A DNA stretch of 64,000 nt from Pseudomonadota bacterium (GTDB lineage Bacteria > Pseudomonadota > Alphaproteobacteria > UBA1280 > RI-95), in NCBI GenBank assembly GCA_016125375.1, contig WGLU01000003.1, positions 227,880 to 291,879 on the forward strand. Reading direction: 5' to 3'. Each line of letters opens with the position of its first letter. Position 1 is the stretch's first letter. Made by a program: the position numbers and the translations under genes. Positions 16,709 through 26,254 of the stretch are shown one piece after another. Under the pieces are notes generated by a model. That model worked only from the letters and a program-made list of their open reading frames with translations, searched no databases and had not been told where the DNA came from.

Positions 16709-17172
16709 CCCCGCAGGGCATCCAGCACACTTTGCAGAATCAGGGCAGCCGCAACGCTGTCCAGATGTTCCTTGATGTCTTTCTTGCTGGCGCGGGTCTG
16801 GCGTCCCGTGCGCTGCTCGAAAAGGCTGCGCTCGGCAGCAGCGGTAGACAAACGCTCATCCCACAACAGAACCGGCAGGCCCAGCTCATCTTCCACCAGC
16901 TTGGCAAAGTTCAGACTGCGGTCGGCGCTGGCGCCTTGCGAGCCGTCCATCATCAATGGCAGGCCGACAACGATACATGTGATGTTCTCGGTGGTAATCA
17001 GCGTGCCAAGGGCCTGCTTGTCCTGACCCCATTTGGTCCGGCGGATAGTGGTGCGCGGACTGGCAATGGTCCGTAGGGCATCACATACGGCGATGCCGAG
17101 CGTTTTTTCGCCAACGTCGAGGCAGAGGATTTTTCCGGTTTGGGGCAGGTCTTGCGCCTTGCGTGTGGGCAT
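16705..17172 (-). CDS. ruvX: putative pre-16S rRNA nuclease / Holliday junction resolvase-like YqgF
   Basis: 155 residues with the RNase H-like YqgF signature: ILCLDVGEKTLGIAVCD with the first acidic residue, IVVGLPLMMDGSQG, and LLWDERLSTAAAERSL with the second acidic motif. Family members trim pre-16S rRNA. It is divergent from gatCAB, which starts 64 bases away, an arrangement often seen in alphaproteobacteria. Confidence 0.93.
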   Translation of the reverse strand: MPTRKAQDLPQTGKILCLDVGEKTLGIAVCDALRTIASPRTTIRRTKWGQDKQALGTLITTENITCIVVGLPLMMDGSQGASADRSLNFAKLVEDELGLPVLLWDERLSTAAAERSLFEQRTGRQTRASKKDIKEHLDSVAAALILQSVLDALRG

Positions 17173-17236
17173 GAATGGTGCTATTTCTGTAAGCCGTTTT
17201 TAACGTATCGCGCAAATCTAGCAAAGAGACGCCATT

Positions 17237-17530
17237 ATGTCGACAATTGATATTGATCTGGTAGCCCGTCTGGCTGACCTGTCCCGCCTTGAGTTCAGCG
17301 AAGCGGAAAAGAAAACCCTGCAGGGTGAGATTGGCCGTATTCTGGACTTTATTTCCGTGCTGGAAGAAGTAAATACCGACGGGGTGTCGCCGATGTCGAG
17401 CACCATGTCTGCCGAAACCACCCGTGCCCGCGAGGACGTGGTGACCGAAGAAGATAAACGCGACGCCTACCTGAAAATTGCCCCCGCTTCCGAGATGGGC
17501 TTTTACGTTGTGCCCCGCGTGGTCGAGTAA
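17237..17530 (+). CDS. gatC: Asp-tRNA(Asn)/Glu-tRNA(Gln) amidotransferase subunit C
   Basis: 97 residues, the normal GatC length, with LVARLADLSRLEFSEAEKK and the typical ending of this subunit. AAAGAGACG provides the ribosome site. GatC ties subunits A and B together. It is the first gene of a gatC-gatA-gatB operon that ends at the hairpin at 20469. Confidence 0.95.
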   Translation: MSTIDIDLVARLADLSRLEFSEAEKKTLQGEIGRILDFISVLEEVNTDGVSPMSSTMSAETTRAREDVVTEEDKRDAYLKIAPASEMGFYVVPRVVE

Positions 17531-17542
17531 GGAGTGGAACCG

Positions 17543-19000
17543 ATGGATCTGATTAAACTGGGGCTGAAAGAGGCCGCCGACCTGCTGAAGAAACGCGAAA
17601 TCTCTTCAGTCGAACTGACCAAAGCCTGTATGGACCGCATCAACAGCCGCAACGAGCGGCTGAATGCGTTTGTAACCATTACCGAAGACAAGGCGCTGGA
17701 AATGGCACAACGCTCCGACAAACGCCTCAAGGAAGGCAATGCCCGCCTGATCGAGGGTGTGCCGCTGGGCATGAAAGACCTGTTCTGCACCGAAGGCGTG
17801 CTGACCACGGCCTGCTCGCACATTCTGGACGGCTTTGTGCCCCCTTACGAGTCCACCGTTTCTGCAAACCTGTGGAAAGCGGGTGGCGTGCTGGTTGGTA
17901 AAACCAACATGGACGAGTTCGCCATGGGTTCCTCCAACGAGACCTCCTACTACGGCCCCGTCCGCAACCCGTGGGACGAATCCCGCACCTGCGGCGGCTC
18001 TTCCGGCGGTTCGGCCGCTGCCGTTGCCGACTATATGTGCATGGGCGCGACCGGTTCCGATACCGGCGGCTCCATCCGCCAGCCGTCGGCCTTTGCCGGC
18101 ATCGTGGGGATGAAACCAACCTACGGACGCTGCTCCCGTTACGGGATGGTGGCCTTTGCCTCCAGTCTGGACCAAGCAGGCGCCATGTGCCGCAACGTGG
18201 AAGACACAGCCCTGATGCTGCGCGCCATGTCCGGCTTTGACCCGATGGATTCCACCAGCGTGGATATGCCGATCGAGAACTACGACCAGAACCTCGACAA
18301 GCTGACCCTGAAAGGTCTGCGCATCGGTCTGCCGAAGGAATACTTCATCAAGGAACTGGACCCCGAGGTAAAAGCGATTGTGGACGCTGCTGTCGCCCGC
18401 TTTACCAAAGAGGGTGCCGAGGTGGTGGAGGTATCCCTGCCGCATACCAAATACGCCGTGCCTGTGTACTACATCATTGCGCCTGCCGAGGCGACCTCCA
18501 ACCTGGCCCGTTACGACGGTATGCGTTTCGGTCTGCGCATCGAGGGTGAAAACCTTGCCGACACCTACCGCAAGAGCCGCTCCAAAGGCTTTGGCTGGGA
18601 AGTCAAACGCCGGATTATGATTGGGAACTACACCCTGTCGTCCGGTTACTACGACGCCTACTACACCAAGGCACAGCGTGTGCGCGCCCTGATTGCGAAG
18701 GACTTTGCCGACGCCTTTACCCAGTGCGACGTTATCTTTACCCCCACCACGCCGACGCCGGCCTTTAAGCTGGGTGAAAAGATCAGCGACCCGATTCAGA
18801 TGTTCCTGAACGACGTGTTTACCACGGGCGCCTCGCTGGCTGGTCTGCCCGGTATTTCCGTGCCGGCCGGTATGGTTGGCGGTATGCCTGTCGGCATCCA
18901 GATTCTGGGCAAGCCTTTTGCCGAACAGCATCTGCTGCAGGTTGCATGGGCACACGAGAAAATGACCGCGTTTGCCGCGCTGGATGTTAAGGCTGCTTAA
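17543..19000 (+). CDS. gatA: Asp-tRNA(Asn)/Glu-tRNA(Gln) amidotransferase subunit A
   Basis: 485 residues of the amidase-signature family. The catalytic Lys is in [10 protein letters not shown]; the Gly/Ser loop [12 protein letters not shown] holds the cis-Ser, and the nucleophile is in [11 protein letters not shown]. It releases ammonia from Gln for transamidation of misacylated tRNA. ATG at 17543 is chosen over the GTG at 17534 because AAGGAG at 17529-17534 stands eight bases before the ATG and overlaps the GTG. Confidence 0.96.
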   Translation: MDLIKLGLKEAADLLKKREISSVELTKACMDRINSRNERLNAFVTITEDKALEMAQRSDKRLKEGNARLIEGVPLGMKDLFCTEGVLTTACSHILDGFVPPYESTVSANLWKAGGVLVGKTNMDEFAMGSSNETSYYGPVRNPWDESRTCGGSSGGSAAAVADYMCMGATGSDTGGSIRQPSAFAGIVGMKPTYGRCSRYGMVAFASSLDQAGAMCRNVEDTALMLRAMSGFDPMDSTSVDMPIENYDQNLDKLTLKGLRIGLPKEYFIKELDPEVKAIVDAAVARFTKEGAEVVEVSLPHTKYAVPVYYIIAPAEATSNLARYDGMRFGLRIEGENLADTYRKSRSKGFGWEVKRRIMIGNYTLSSGYYDAYYTKAQRVRALIAKDFADAFTQCDVIFTPTTPTPAFKLGEKISDPIQMFLNDVFTTGASLAGLPGISVPAGMVGGMPVGIQILGKPFAEQHLLQVAWAHEKMTAFAALDVKAA

Positions 19001-19013
19001 GGGAGAAAAAACA

Positions 19014-20459
19014 ATGTTGCGTCAAGATTACGAACTGGTTGTCGGTCTGGAAGTTCACGCCCAAGTGAGCACCCAGTCCAAGCTGTTCTCCGGCAGCAGC
19101 ACGGCTTTTGGTGCCGAGCCCAATACGCAGACCTGCCCTATTGATTTGGGTATGCCGGGCGTTTTGCCTGTGCTGAACGATAAAGTGGTCGAAGCTGCTG
19201 TACGTACAGGTTTGGCCCTGAACGCGCACATCAACAAAACCAGCGTGTTCGCCCGTAAGAACTACTTCTATCCGGACCTGCCGAAAGGCTACCAGATCTC
19301 CCAGTACGACCTGCCGATTGTGGAGCATGGCCGTATGACCGTTGATCTGGAAGACGGCTCCAGCAAGGAAATCGGCATTACCCGCATCCACATTGAAGAG
19401 GATGCCGGTAAATCCGTGCACGACATCGGCGACGAAAAAGTGTCGCACGTCGACCTCAACCGCGCCGGTGTGCCGCTGATGGAAATCGTCTCCGAGCCGG
19501 ATATCCGCACGGCGGAAGAGGCGGGCGCCTACGTTAAAAAGCTCCGCGCCATCCTGCGCTTCCTCGAAGTGTGCGACGGTAACATGGAGCAGGGTTCCAT
19601 GCGTTGCGACGCCAACGTCTCTGTTCGTAAACGCGGCGAGACCAAGTTCGGCACCCGTACCGAGATTAAAAACCTCAACTCCATCCGCAACATTGTCCGC
19701 GCGATCGAGTACGAAGCCGAACGTCAGGTAGAAGCCATCGAGAACGGTGAAAAGATTTATCAGGAAACCCGCCTGTGGGACGCCGGTAAAAACATCACCC
19801 GCAGCATGCGTGGCAAGGAAAATGCGCATGACTACCGCTACTTCCCGGATCCTGACCTGCTGCCCCTGCGCCTGAAAGAGGATGATATCGAGGCATGGAA
19901 GAAAACCCTGCCCGAGTTGCCGGACCAGCTGAAGGACCGCTTTATGCGTGACTACAGCCTGAACAATTACGATGCCGCTGTCCTGAGTGGCTCGCGCGAG
20001 TCCGCCCGCTTCTTTGAAGCGGCGCTCGAAGGTGGTCGTGACCCTAAACTGGTTGCCAACTGGATTATGGTGGAGCTGTTCGGTGCGCTGAACAAGTCCG
20101 GTAAGGACATCACTGAATCTCCGGTTTCTCCGGCACAGCTGGGCCAACTGGTCGGTCTGATTGAAAAGAACACCATCAGCGGTAAAATCGCTAAAACCGT
20201 GTTCGAGGAGATGTTGCAAAGCTCTGCCGACCCGGAGGAAATCGTCAAAGCCAAAGGGCTGGTGCAGATTACCGACACCGGTGCCATTGAAAAGGCGATT
20301 GACGACATCATGGCCGCCAACGCCGATCAGGTTGCCGACTTCCGCAGTGGTAACGAGCGCGTATACGGCTGGTTTGTCGGTCAGGTCATGAAGGCGACGC
20401 AGGGTAAAGCCAACCCCGCCATGCTGAACGACTTGCTGCGCAAAAAGCTGCAAGGCTGA
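19014..20459 (+). CDS. gatB: Asp-tRNA(Asn)/Glu-tRNA(Gln) amidotransferase subunit B
   Basis: 481 residues. It opens [20 protein letters not shown] as GatB does, with [13 protein letters not shown] and a C-terminal YqeY-like helical domain ([20 protein letters not shown]). It activates the Glu/Asp side chain on tRNA. ATG at 19014 has GGGAGA 8-13 bases upstream, immediately after the gatA stop. A strong terminator follows 10 bases after the stop. Confidence 0.96.
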   Translation: MLRQDYELVVGLEVHAQVSTQSKLFSGSSTAFGAEPNTQTCPIDLGMPGVLPVLNDKVVEAAVRTGLALNAHINKTSVFARKNYFYPDLPKGYQISQYDLPIVEHGRMTVDLEDGSSKEIGITRIHIEEDAGKSVHDIGDEKVSHVDLNRAGVPLMEIVSEPDIRTAEEAGAYVKKLRAILRFLEVCDGNMEQGSMRCDANVSVRKRGETKFGTRTEIKNLNSIRNIVRAIEYEAERQVEAIENGEKIYQETRLWDAGKNITRSMRGKENAHDYRYFPDPDLLPLRLKEDDIEAWKKTLPELPDQLKDRFMRDYSLNNYDAAVLSGSRESARFFEAALEGGRDPKLVANWIMVELFGALNKSGKDITESPVSPAQLGQLVGLIEKNTISGKIAKTVFEEMLQSSADPEEIVKAKGLVQITDTGAIEKAIDDIMAANADQVADFRSGNERVYGWFVGQVMKATQGKANPAMLNDLLRKKLQG

Positions 20460-20468
20460 GTCCGAGAA

Positions 20469-20498
20469 CGCCCCCGCAGAAGCGGGGGCGTCTTTTTT
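20469..20498 (+). terminator. Rho-independent terminator of gatCAB
   Basis: GCCCCCGC and GCGGGGGC pair around AGAA and run into TCTTTTTT. Confidence 0.92.
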
Positions 20499-20502
20499 AG
20501 CG

Positions 20503-20532
20503 TTGACACCCCTTGAAAGGGTGTTGTATACA
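20503..20532 (+). promoter_or_regulatory. strong sigma-70-type promoter
   Basis: A perfect -35 box TTGACA at 20503-20508 and TATACA at 20527-20532 are 18 bases apart (17 if the box is read as GTATAC). It lies right after the gatB terminator and points into a 300-base stretch without a convincing gene. The -10 overlaps the octamer TGTATACA, which recurs upstream of other genes in the window. Confidence 0.65.
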
Positions 20533-20538
20533 GACTAT

Positions 20539-20836
20539 CTGTTCGCTTGAACTTATATCTCACTTTTTCTCGTTTCCCCGTCCAACCCCCTCTATGCGCG
20601 TTAAGCGCACTGTGTTTGCGGTGATGGTTGTTATGCGTATGCGCCCATGCCTGGTGGCTGTTGCTTCCCTCCCCGTTGCCACTGTTCGCATGGTTGATAG
20701 CATCCCCGAATGCCCAGTTAGGCGCATCAGGTCCCGAAAGGGAATGACACCATCACCGCCATGTCTTACAAAAAGAAAAACGACCCTCGCTTCCCTCAGC
20801 GAAACTTAGCCCGCCGCAAGGCGGGCTTTTTCTTTT
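20539..20836 (+). ncRNA. candidate non-coding RNA or structured leader, unidentified
   Basis: Between the promoter at 20503 and the hairpin at 20808 lies a stretch of about 300 bases. It contains pairing segments: ATGCGCC near 20637 with GGCGCAT near 20721, GGTGGC with GCCACT inside it, and the small hairpin TCCCGAAAGGGA near 20732. A 71-codon reading frame from 20594 has no ribosome site and an unnatural Arg/Val/Pro composition. I compared it by eye with SRP RNA, 6S, tmRNA, RNase P and 5S rRNA and found no convincing match. It could be a small RNA or a leader for the methyltransferase pair, which starts 60 bases after the terminator. Confidence 0.4.
20808..20836 (+). terminator. Rho-independent terminator of the 20.5-kb unit
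   Basis: AGCCCGCC and GGCGGGCT close on the loop GCAA and are followed by TTTTTCTTTT. Confidence 0.88.
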
Positions 20837-20896
20837 GGTCTTGGCACAGGCTTTGCTAGCATAAATCCACTTGCCATAAAAAAGAGGATATCCCGC

Positions 20897-22213
20897 GTGG
20901 AAGGTAACTATCTCAAACAGGTCCGTGACCAGTACGAAGACTATCCCTATCCCTATCGTGATCCCCAGGATGAGAAAAAGCGCCTCGTCAATACAGCGCT
21001 GGACGGACTGGCATACCTGAATCACCATGTTTATGGTGGCAAGAAGGATTTTAAAAATAACTTCAATGTGTTAATCGCTGGTGGCGGCACAGGTGACAGC
21101 CTGGTTTATCTGGCCGAGCAACTCCGTGAAATACCAAATGCCACCGTCACCTATCTGGACCTCTCCACCGCCTCTATGGCTATCGCGCAGGAACGCGCCA
21201 AGGTGCGTGGTCTGACCAACATCGACTGGCATCATATGTCTTTGCTGGATGTGGCAAAAATCGGCAAAAAATTCGACTATATCAACTGCAGCGGTGTACT
21301 CCACCATTTGGAATCTCCCGATGCCGGCCTTAAAGCGCTTGCAGGTGTCCTAAAACCCGACGGTGCCATCGGTATTATGGTTTACGCGCAGTATGGCCGG
21401 ACAGCCATCTACCAGATGCAGGACCTCATGCGTTTGATTAACGAGCCGGATACACCAGCTGCTGAGAAAGTTGCCCGCACGAAAAGTGTCATGTCGCAGT
21501 TGCCACCTGATAATTTGTTCCGCCAGCAGTCCAATATCTGGCAAGCTGAGATCCAGCGAAACGGGGATATTGGTATTTATGACCTGTTGCTGCATTCTAC
21601 TGACCGTGCCTATACAGTCCCGGAATTGTATGAGTGGACCGCAAAGGTCGGCCTCAAGGTTGGTCGTTTCAGTGGCCTGTTGGGGTATGGTCTTGTTTAT
21701 CGTCCTGAGTTTGTCTTTGGTCGTGACCCTGAAGTGATGGCACTGATTAATGAAAAGGACCTCTCTATCCAGCAAGCCATCGCAGAATTGGCGCACAGCA
21801 ATATCGCGCGTCATATCTTCTACGCGTGCAGAGATGAAGTAGCTAGACCATCAGTCGATGAGACAGATATGGTCCCATTCTTCCATATGCAATTTCTGCA
21901 TGGCCCAGAGTTGGCTAAGCAAGTGATGCCAGATCAACCGCTGGCGCTGCAAACTCCCGCATCGGGTCTGCGTATCACGCTGCCGTACTCGCCGTATTTG
22001 AAGGATGTTCTTCATCACTTGGATGGTCAGAATACATTCGGTGAGATTTTAGCAGCTGTTTCAAAGGCGCATCCTGCTTCAGCTAAAGAAGATATACGTT
22101 CTGTCTTGGCACATCTGTATGACCGTCTTGAAGATGGCGACATGATGCTCTGCCGTCATAAGTCTGTTCCGGCATTTGAGGCCGAACGCAACTTGCAACT
22201 CCGTGTGGCATAG
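20897..22213 (+). CDS. SAM-dependent methyltransferase with C-terminal PqqD-like/winged-helix domain (copy 1)
   Basis: 438 residues from GTG at 20897 (GAGG about 10 bases upstream). The N-terminal signature is YEDYPYPYRDPQDEKKRL. The Rossmann fold has motif I VLIAGGGTGDSLVYLA, an acidic motif II in VTYLDLSTASM, and FDYINCSGVLHHL. A helical middle part contains LLLHSTDRAYTVPELYEW. The last 80 residues (LHHLDGQNTFGEIL ... LEDGDMMLCRHKS) look like a PqqD or methyltransferase-regulatory winged helix. The substrate is unknown; protein-Lys methyltransferases share this layout. The downstream copy begins 17 bases later. Confidence 0.85.
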   Translation: MEGNYLKQVRDQYEDYPYPYRDPQDEKKRLVNTALDGLAYLNHHVYGGKKDFKNNFNVLIAGGGTGDSLVYLAEQLREIPNATVTYLDLSTASMAIAQERAKVRGLTNIDWHHMSLLDVAKIGKKFDYINCSGVLHHLESPDAGLKALAGVLKPDGAIGIMVYAQYGRTAIYQMQDLMRLINEPDTPAAEKVARTKSVMSQLPPDNLFRQQSNIWQAEIQRNGDIGIYDLLLHSTDRAYTVPELYEWTAKVGLKVGRFSGLLGYGLVYRPEFVFGRDPEVMALINEKDLSIQQAIAELAHSNIARHIFYACRDEVARPSVDETDMVPFFHMQFLHGPELAKQVMPDQPLALQTPASGLRITLPYSPYLKDVLHHLDGQNTFGEILAAVSKAHPASAKEDIRSVLAHLYDRLEDGDMMLCRHKSVPAFEAERNLQLRVA

Positions 22214-22229
22214 AGGAAAGGGCTGCGTC

Positions 22230-23558
22230 ATGAAAGGTAACTACCTTAAAGAAGTACGTGACCAGTATGAGGATTATCCGTACCCGTATCGGGATCCCAA
22301 AGATGAGAAAAAACGCCTCCTTATAACCGTAACCGACAGCTTGCCGATGATTAATCACTATGTTTACGGCGGCAAGCAGACATTCCGGAATTTTGAGGTG
22401 CTAGTCGCGGGAGGCGGTACCGGTGATTCCACTATTTATCTGGCCGAGCAATTAAGAGGGATTCCTGATGCTAAAGTAACGTATGTAGATCTATCTTCTG
22501 CCTCCATGGAGATAGCACGTGCACGTGCCAAAGATCGCAAGTTGTTTAATATTGAATGGCATCAGATGTCATTATTGGATGTAGGACAACTGGAGAAAAA
22601 ATTCGACTTTATTAATTGCACGGGTGTGCTCCACCATCTGGCTTCTCCTGAGGCGGGCTTGAGGGCGCTGGAAAGTGTTATGAAACCAGATGGTGCCATG
22701 GCCCTGATGGTATATGGGCATTACGGAAGGGCTGCTATTTATCAGATGCAGGAGCTTCTGAAGAGGATCAATGACCGAGACATGTCGGCAGCCCAGAAAG
22801 TGGGGATTGCTAAGAAGGTATTGCCTTTGTTACCACAGAGCAATTTGTTCCGAATGCAGGCCAGGTGGATGAATGAGTTGGGCCGGAACGGTGACATCGG
22901 TCTGTATGATTTACTCCTGCACTCTACTGACCGCGCCTATACGGTGCCTCAGCTATATGATTGGCTTGCAACCGCCAGTTTGACAATTACACGGTTCTGT
23001 TGCGATATCGGCCAACATTTGCGTTACATGCCAGAGTCCGTTTTTGGCAGAGATGCAAGTTTGCTGGCGCATATTAAATCATTGCCGCTGCCTCGTCAGC
23101 AGGCTATTGCCGAGGTTGCACACTCGAATATGATCAAACACGCTTTCTTTGCAACACGCGGGAAGAAAGAGGCTGCTACTCCTAAAGACGAGGATATGGT
23201 GCCATGCTTCTTTATGAACGTGGTAGATGGTGCGACCATATCAAAGCGGCTTAATGCAAGCGCGGGAGAGGGTATTCAGGTAGATATAGGCAGGGAAGTA
23301 AAAGTCAGTATAAAAGCGGAACGGTTTACAGCGGATATCTTCCGTCAAATTGATGGCCAGAGGACGATTGGCAAGATTTTCGATGAGGTGCAGGCAAAGC
23401 ACAAAGAAGCTAAAAGAGAGGAAATTCGTATGGCGTTTGATCGCATATACACGCAGTTTGAACTTGTCGATGCGCTGGTCCTCCGTCACAAGTCTGTACC
23501 CGAGTTCCCGTCGCTGACAGCCATGCAACAGCGTGTTGCCAAGAAGAAAGGCCGCTAA
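22230..23558 (+). CDS. SAM-dependent methyltransferase with C-terminal PqqD-like/winged-helix domain (copy 2)
   Basis: 442 residues and paralogous to the upstream gene over the full length: YEDYPYPYRDPKDEKKRL, VLVAGGGTGDSTIYLAEQL, FDFINCTGVLHHL, LLLHSTDRAYTVPQLYDW and the C-terminal LRHKSVPEF are shared. ATG at 22230 follows GAGGAAAGG. Base composition is clearly more AT-rich than in copy 1, so the duplication is old or the second copy came from elsewhere. Both are in one transcription unit ending at the 23564 hairpin. Confidence 0.85.
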   Translation: MKGNYLKEVRDQYEDYPYPYRDPKDEKKRLLITVTDSLPMINHYVYGGKQTFRNFEVLVAGGGTGDSTIYLAEQLRGIPDAKVTYVDLSSASMEIARARAKDRKLFNIEWHQMSLLDVGQLEKKFDFINCTGVLHHLASPEAGLRALESVMKPDGAMALMVYGHYGRAAIYQMQELLKRINDRDMSAAQKVGIAKKVLPLLPQSNLFRMQARWMNELGRNGDIGLYDLLLHSTDRAYTVPQLYDWLATASLTITRFCCDIGQHLRYMPESVFGRDASLLAHIKSLPLPRQQAIAEVAHSNMIKHAFFATRGKKEAATPKDEDMVPCFFMNVVDGATISKRLNASAGEGIQVDIGREVKVSIKAERFTADIFRQIDGQRTIGKIFDEVQAKHKEAKREEIRMAFDRIYTQFELVDALVLRHKSVPEFPSLTAMQQRVAKKKGR

Positions 23559-23563
23559 TGCAA

Positions 23564-23585
23564 ACAGCCCCCGTGAGGGGGCTGT
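23564..23585. terminator. bidirectional hairpin between methyltransferase and GNAT genes
   Basis: ACAGCCCCC and GGGGGCTGT pair around GTGA between convergent stops. The T-run is weak on both strands. Confidence 0.7.
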
Positions 23586-23590
23586 GTCGT

Positions 23591-24043
23591 TTAGAGAATG
23601 GTTTTGTACACGTTCACCATGCGGACCTTGGCTTTTTCCGCATGGCTGAGGCGCAGGCCGACCGCTTTATAGAACGCATTTGCGGCGATGCCCTGAGGCG
23701 TTTTGACCAGCAACGTGTGCTGGGTGCGTCGCTTGGCATCCGCCTTGAGATGGGCAATCAACTGCCTGCCGTGACCTTGGCCGTGGCAGGCACTGTCGAT
23801 GCAGATCTCATGCAGGGTGGTTTGACCATCCAGACGGTGTAATGCCCGCATGAAGCCGATGACGGTGCCGCCGGCCTTGAGGACGCAGAGAACGTAGCGA
23901 GTATCCTTTGTGCCACGTTTGACGTAGTCGTCGAAAACACTGCGCATCAGAAAGCCGAAGCCTTCGCGGTTGGCCTTCTGGTTGACGATGCGCTTGCAGT
24001 CGGCATAGTCGCCGCTGCGCGCGGGCGAAATGGTAACGGACAT
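23591..24043 (-). CDS. GNAT family N-acetyltransferase
   Basis: 150 residues. The acetyl-CoA loop CHGQGHGRQLIAHL fits the Q/RxxGxG/A motif, preceded by a beta-strand HEICIDSACH and followed by ANAFYKAVGLRL, as in GNAT enzymes. Substrate unknown. ATG at 24043 has GGAG seven bases upstream. It is a single-gene unit. Confidence 0.88.
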   Translation of the reverse strand: MSVTISPARSGDYADCKRIVNQKANREGFGFLMRSVFDDYVKRGTKDTRYVLCVLKAGGTVIGFMRALHRLDGQTTLHEICIDSACHGQGHGRQLIAHLKADAKRRTQHTLLVKTPQGIAANAFYKAVGLRLSHAEKAKVRMVNVYKTIL

Positions 24044-24130
24044 GGGGAAGCTCCATGCATGGGAAAAGGAACGGGTGAATAACCGTACCTCCCTATCTGG
24101 GGCGCAGGCGGGTGAGTTTCAAGAAAAGAA

Positions 24131-24152
24131 AAAGGCGGCCGTAGCCGCCTTT
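24131..24152 (-). terminator. Rho-independent terminator of the AsmA-like gene
   Basis: AAAGGCGGC and GCCGCCTTT pair around CGTA. The minus strand continues TTCTTTTCTT. Confidence 0.82.
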
Positions 24153-24166
24153 AACGGAAGAAGTAT

Positions 24167-24937
24167 TTATTCGTCGGTGCCGAACATGCTCTTGATGCTG
24201 CTGCCGATGCCTTTCAGCCCGGTGGTGATGTCATCTTTAATGCCCATCACTTTTTCTTTCATCTTAGCAACGTCCTGCGTAGACAGTGCGGCAACGCTGC
24301 CCATGATCGGCGTCATGACTTGCTGAACAGCTTCTGCCAGTGTGGCACCGTCTTTTTGCGCGCCAATGTCTTTCAGGATGATCTCGGGCACATCAAAAGA
24401 TGCTTTGCCGCCTTTGCCTGCCAGGCTGGCACCCATGGCAACCTTGGTGTTTTTGATTTCTACACGGTCAATCTGAACCTTTTTGCCGTGCGCAGGCGCT
24501 TTGGCGGGGGCTGCTTCTGCTGTTTTTTGTGCAGGGGCGGCATTTTGGCTGCCAGTGAACTTGGCAATATTGCCCATGATTGTGTCGATGTTGGTGCCCT
24601 TCTCGCTCATTTCGTAGGAGATGGCGGGGCTATCGATATTGACCTTTTCAACACGGATGCGGTCGCTCAGGACGGAAGCGGGGACGAGTTTGACTTCAAT
24701 CTTGCCCAATTTGACAGCATCACCCTCGCTGAAACCAGCAGGGTTTGCAACGCTCAGGCCTTCAACAACCGCATGGCCCTTGAGCAGAGAAATGTGCACG
24801 GATGCGACGTTGACCTGTGTGCCGGTCAGTTTGCTGCCAAAGGTTTCGGTACCGGATTTGACGATAGTGTCCAGAAACATCCATACACCGCCAGCACTGA
24901 GCAGAACAGCTACAACCAGAAAACCAAGAATACGCAC
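24167..24937 (-). CDS. membrane-anchored AsmA/DUF748-like protein
   Basis: About 256 residues. The N-terminal anchor is RILGFLVVAVLLSAGGVWMF. The following region has the repeating beta pattern of AsmA-type proteins (VNVASVHISLLKGHAVVEGL, EVKLVPASVLSDRIRVEKV). An Ala/Pro/Lys linker and a helical C-terminus come next. GTG at 24937 is preferred: AAGGAG stands nine bases upstream, while the longer TTG version would put that site inside the coding region. Such proteins are linked to envelope lipid homeostasis; the function here is inferred only. Confidence 0.65.
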   Translation of the reverse strand: MRILGFLVVAVLLSAGGVWMFLDTIVKSGTETFGSKLTGTQVNVASVHISLLKGHAVVEGLSVANPAGFSEGDAVKLGKIEVKLVPASVLSDRIRVEKVNIDSPAISYEMSEKGTNIDTIMGNIAKFTGSQNAAPAQKTAEAAPAKAPAHGKKVQIDRVEIKNTKVAMGASLAGKGGKASFDVPEIILKDIGAQKDGATLAEAVQQVMTPIMGSVAALSTQDVAKMKEKVMGIKDDITTGLKGIGSSIKSMFGTDE

Positions 24938-25007
24938 GCCGGGAATCTCCTTAATCAATTGAAAAATAACTTCATAAGGCTAGCAGAGCAGGGCAGGCGA
25001 CGCAAGG

Positions 25008-26252
25008 TCAGCGCGTAAATGCGGCAACCAGCTCGGTGTGTGCAGACCAGAGGAACTGATCCACGGGCGTGACAGAAGACAGGGTATAGCCGCCATCAAC
25101 CAGAATACGCCCATCCCGCGCAAAGCTGGCAGGGTTGCAGGAGACATACACAATCCGTTCAACGGTGCTGGCGGCCAATTGCTGCACTTGTGCCTGTGCG
25201 CCTGCCCGGGGCGGGTCCAGGACAACGGCACCGTAGGTTGATAATTCATCTGGCATAAGGGGCATCTCGAACAGGTCGCGCTCTTCAGTACTTAAAGGCA
25301 AGCCGTGAGCCGCCGCCTTTTGGGCGTCCAGAGCATCTGCAATACTCTCTACAGCGTGTACAACGCGCCCTTCGGCGGCAAGCGGTAACGAAAAGGTGCC
25401 TAGCCCGCTGAACAAGTCTGCAATTCTACCGGATATGCCTGAAAGTCCTGCGGCAACAAGTGCTTGCAAGGCATGGGTTGAAGGTTGGCTGGCTTGCAGG
25501 AAAGCACCAACGGGCAGGGCGACAGGGCGTCCGCCAATTGTGACAACGGGGGCATGGCGTACAGCCACAGGGTCGGTAAATGTATTGTTACGCACGACCA
25601 GCCGGGCGAGGTTAAGCCCGTGAGCGATATCCGCCAGTGCCTCGCGTGCGGTGAGGTCGAGTTGCCAATCACCATCCAGCAAGGCGTCTACGCCAGTTTC
25701 TGTTAGGGTCAGTTGAAGGTCAACCGTGGCGCCGTGAGGTAAGATCGGGCGCAGCGCTTTGCGCAACGGCGTAAACAGGGCGGTAAGGTCCGGATGTGCG
25801 ACGGCGCAGCCGGCAATATCGATAATGTGGTGGGAGCGGAAAGCCTGAAAGCCCATGACCAGCGCGCCGCCGGTTTGACGCAAGGCCAGACGCACCCGCT
25901 GGCGGCTGGCTGGCTGTGTCGTCACCACGTCAGCTACCGGAACATGCAGGCCGCGTTGCGCCAGCGTGGTTGCAAGCTGTTCTTTTTTAAAGGCGATATA
26001 GGCACCGGGCGTGAGGTGTTGCAGGGCGCAGCCACCGCAGGTGCCAAAGTAGGGGCAGGGGGGCGTTTGCCGGTCGGGACCGGGGATGAGAACCTGCTTG
26101 AGTTTAATCTCGGTCCCGCGTTTGCCACGTTTGAGGGTGATGTCTGCCTCGTCCCCCGGTGCGGTGTAGGGAATGTGGATGGTTTTGCCGTCCAGCGTTG
26201 CCAGTCCGTGGCCGAGGTGGCCAAGACCTGTGATGGTAACTTTGATACCCAA
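25008..26252 (-). CDS. TrmA/RumA-family RNA (uracil-5-)-methyltransferase
   Basis: 414 residues. An N-terminal TRAM-like domain comes first, then an iron-sulfur cluster motif CPYFGTCGGCALQH. The Rossmann domain includes IADLFSGLGTFSLPLA. The catalytic region is VVLDPPRAGAQAQV and IVYVSCNPASFARD with the nucleophilic Cys. This matches RlmD/RlmC enzymes that methylate U in 23S rRNA or tRNA. The start at 26252 is a TTG with no good ribosome site; it lies just after the VirB11-like gene, so translation may be coupled. Confidence 0.9.
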   Translation of the reverse strand: MGIKVTITGLGHLGHGLATLDGKTIHIPYTAPGDEADITLKRGKRGTEIKLKQVLIPGPDRQTPPCPYFGTCGGCALQHLTPGAYIAFKKEQLATTLAQRGLHVPVADVVTTQPASRQRVRLALRQTGGALVMGFQAFRSHHIIDIAGCAVAHPDLTALFTPLRKALRPILPHGATVDLQLTLTETGVDALLDGDWQLDLTAREALADIAHGLNLARLVVRNNTFTDPVAVRHAPVVTIGGRPVALPVGAFLQASQPSTHALQALVAAGLSGISGRIADLFSGLGTFSLPLAAEGRVVHAVESIADALDAQKAAAHGLPLSTEERDLFEMPLMPDELSTYGAVVLDPPRAGAQAQVQQLAASTVERIVYVSCNPASFARDGRILVDGGYTLSSVTPVDQFLWSAHTELVAAFTR

Positions 26253-26254
26253 GG

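Noticed and set aside
17606-18955. Long open frame of 449 codons on the minus strand
   Set aside because: Shadow of gatA; no family-like segments.
20716-20750. CAGGTCCCGAAAGGGA resembling the SRP RNA tip
   Set aside because: The 3' side lacks the conserved AGCAGC of the symmetric loop, so I do not call SRP RNA.
20594-20809. 71-codon reading frame inside the RNA candidate
   Set aside because: No ribosome site, odd Arg/Val/Pro composition and an end close to the terminator stem; treated as non-coding.
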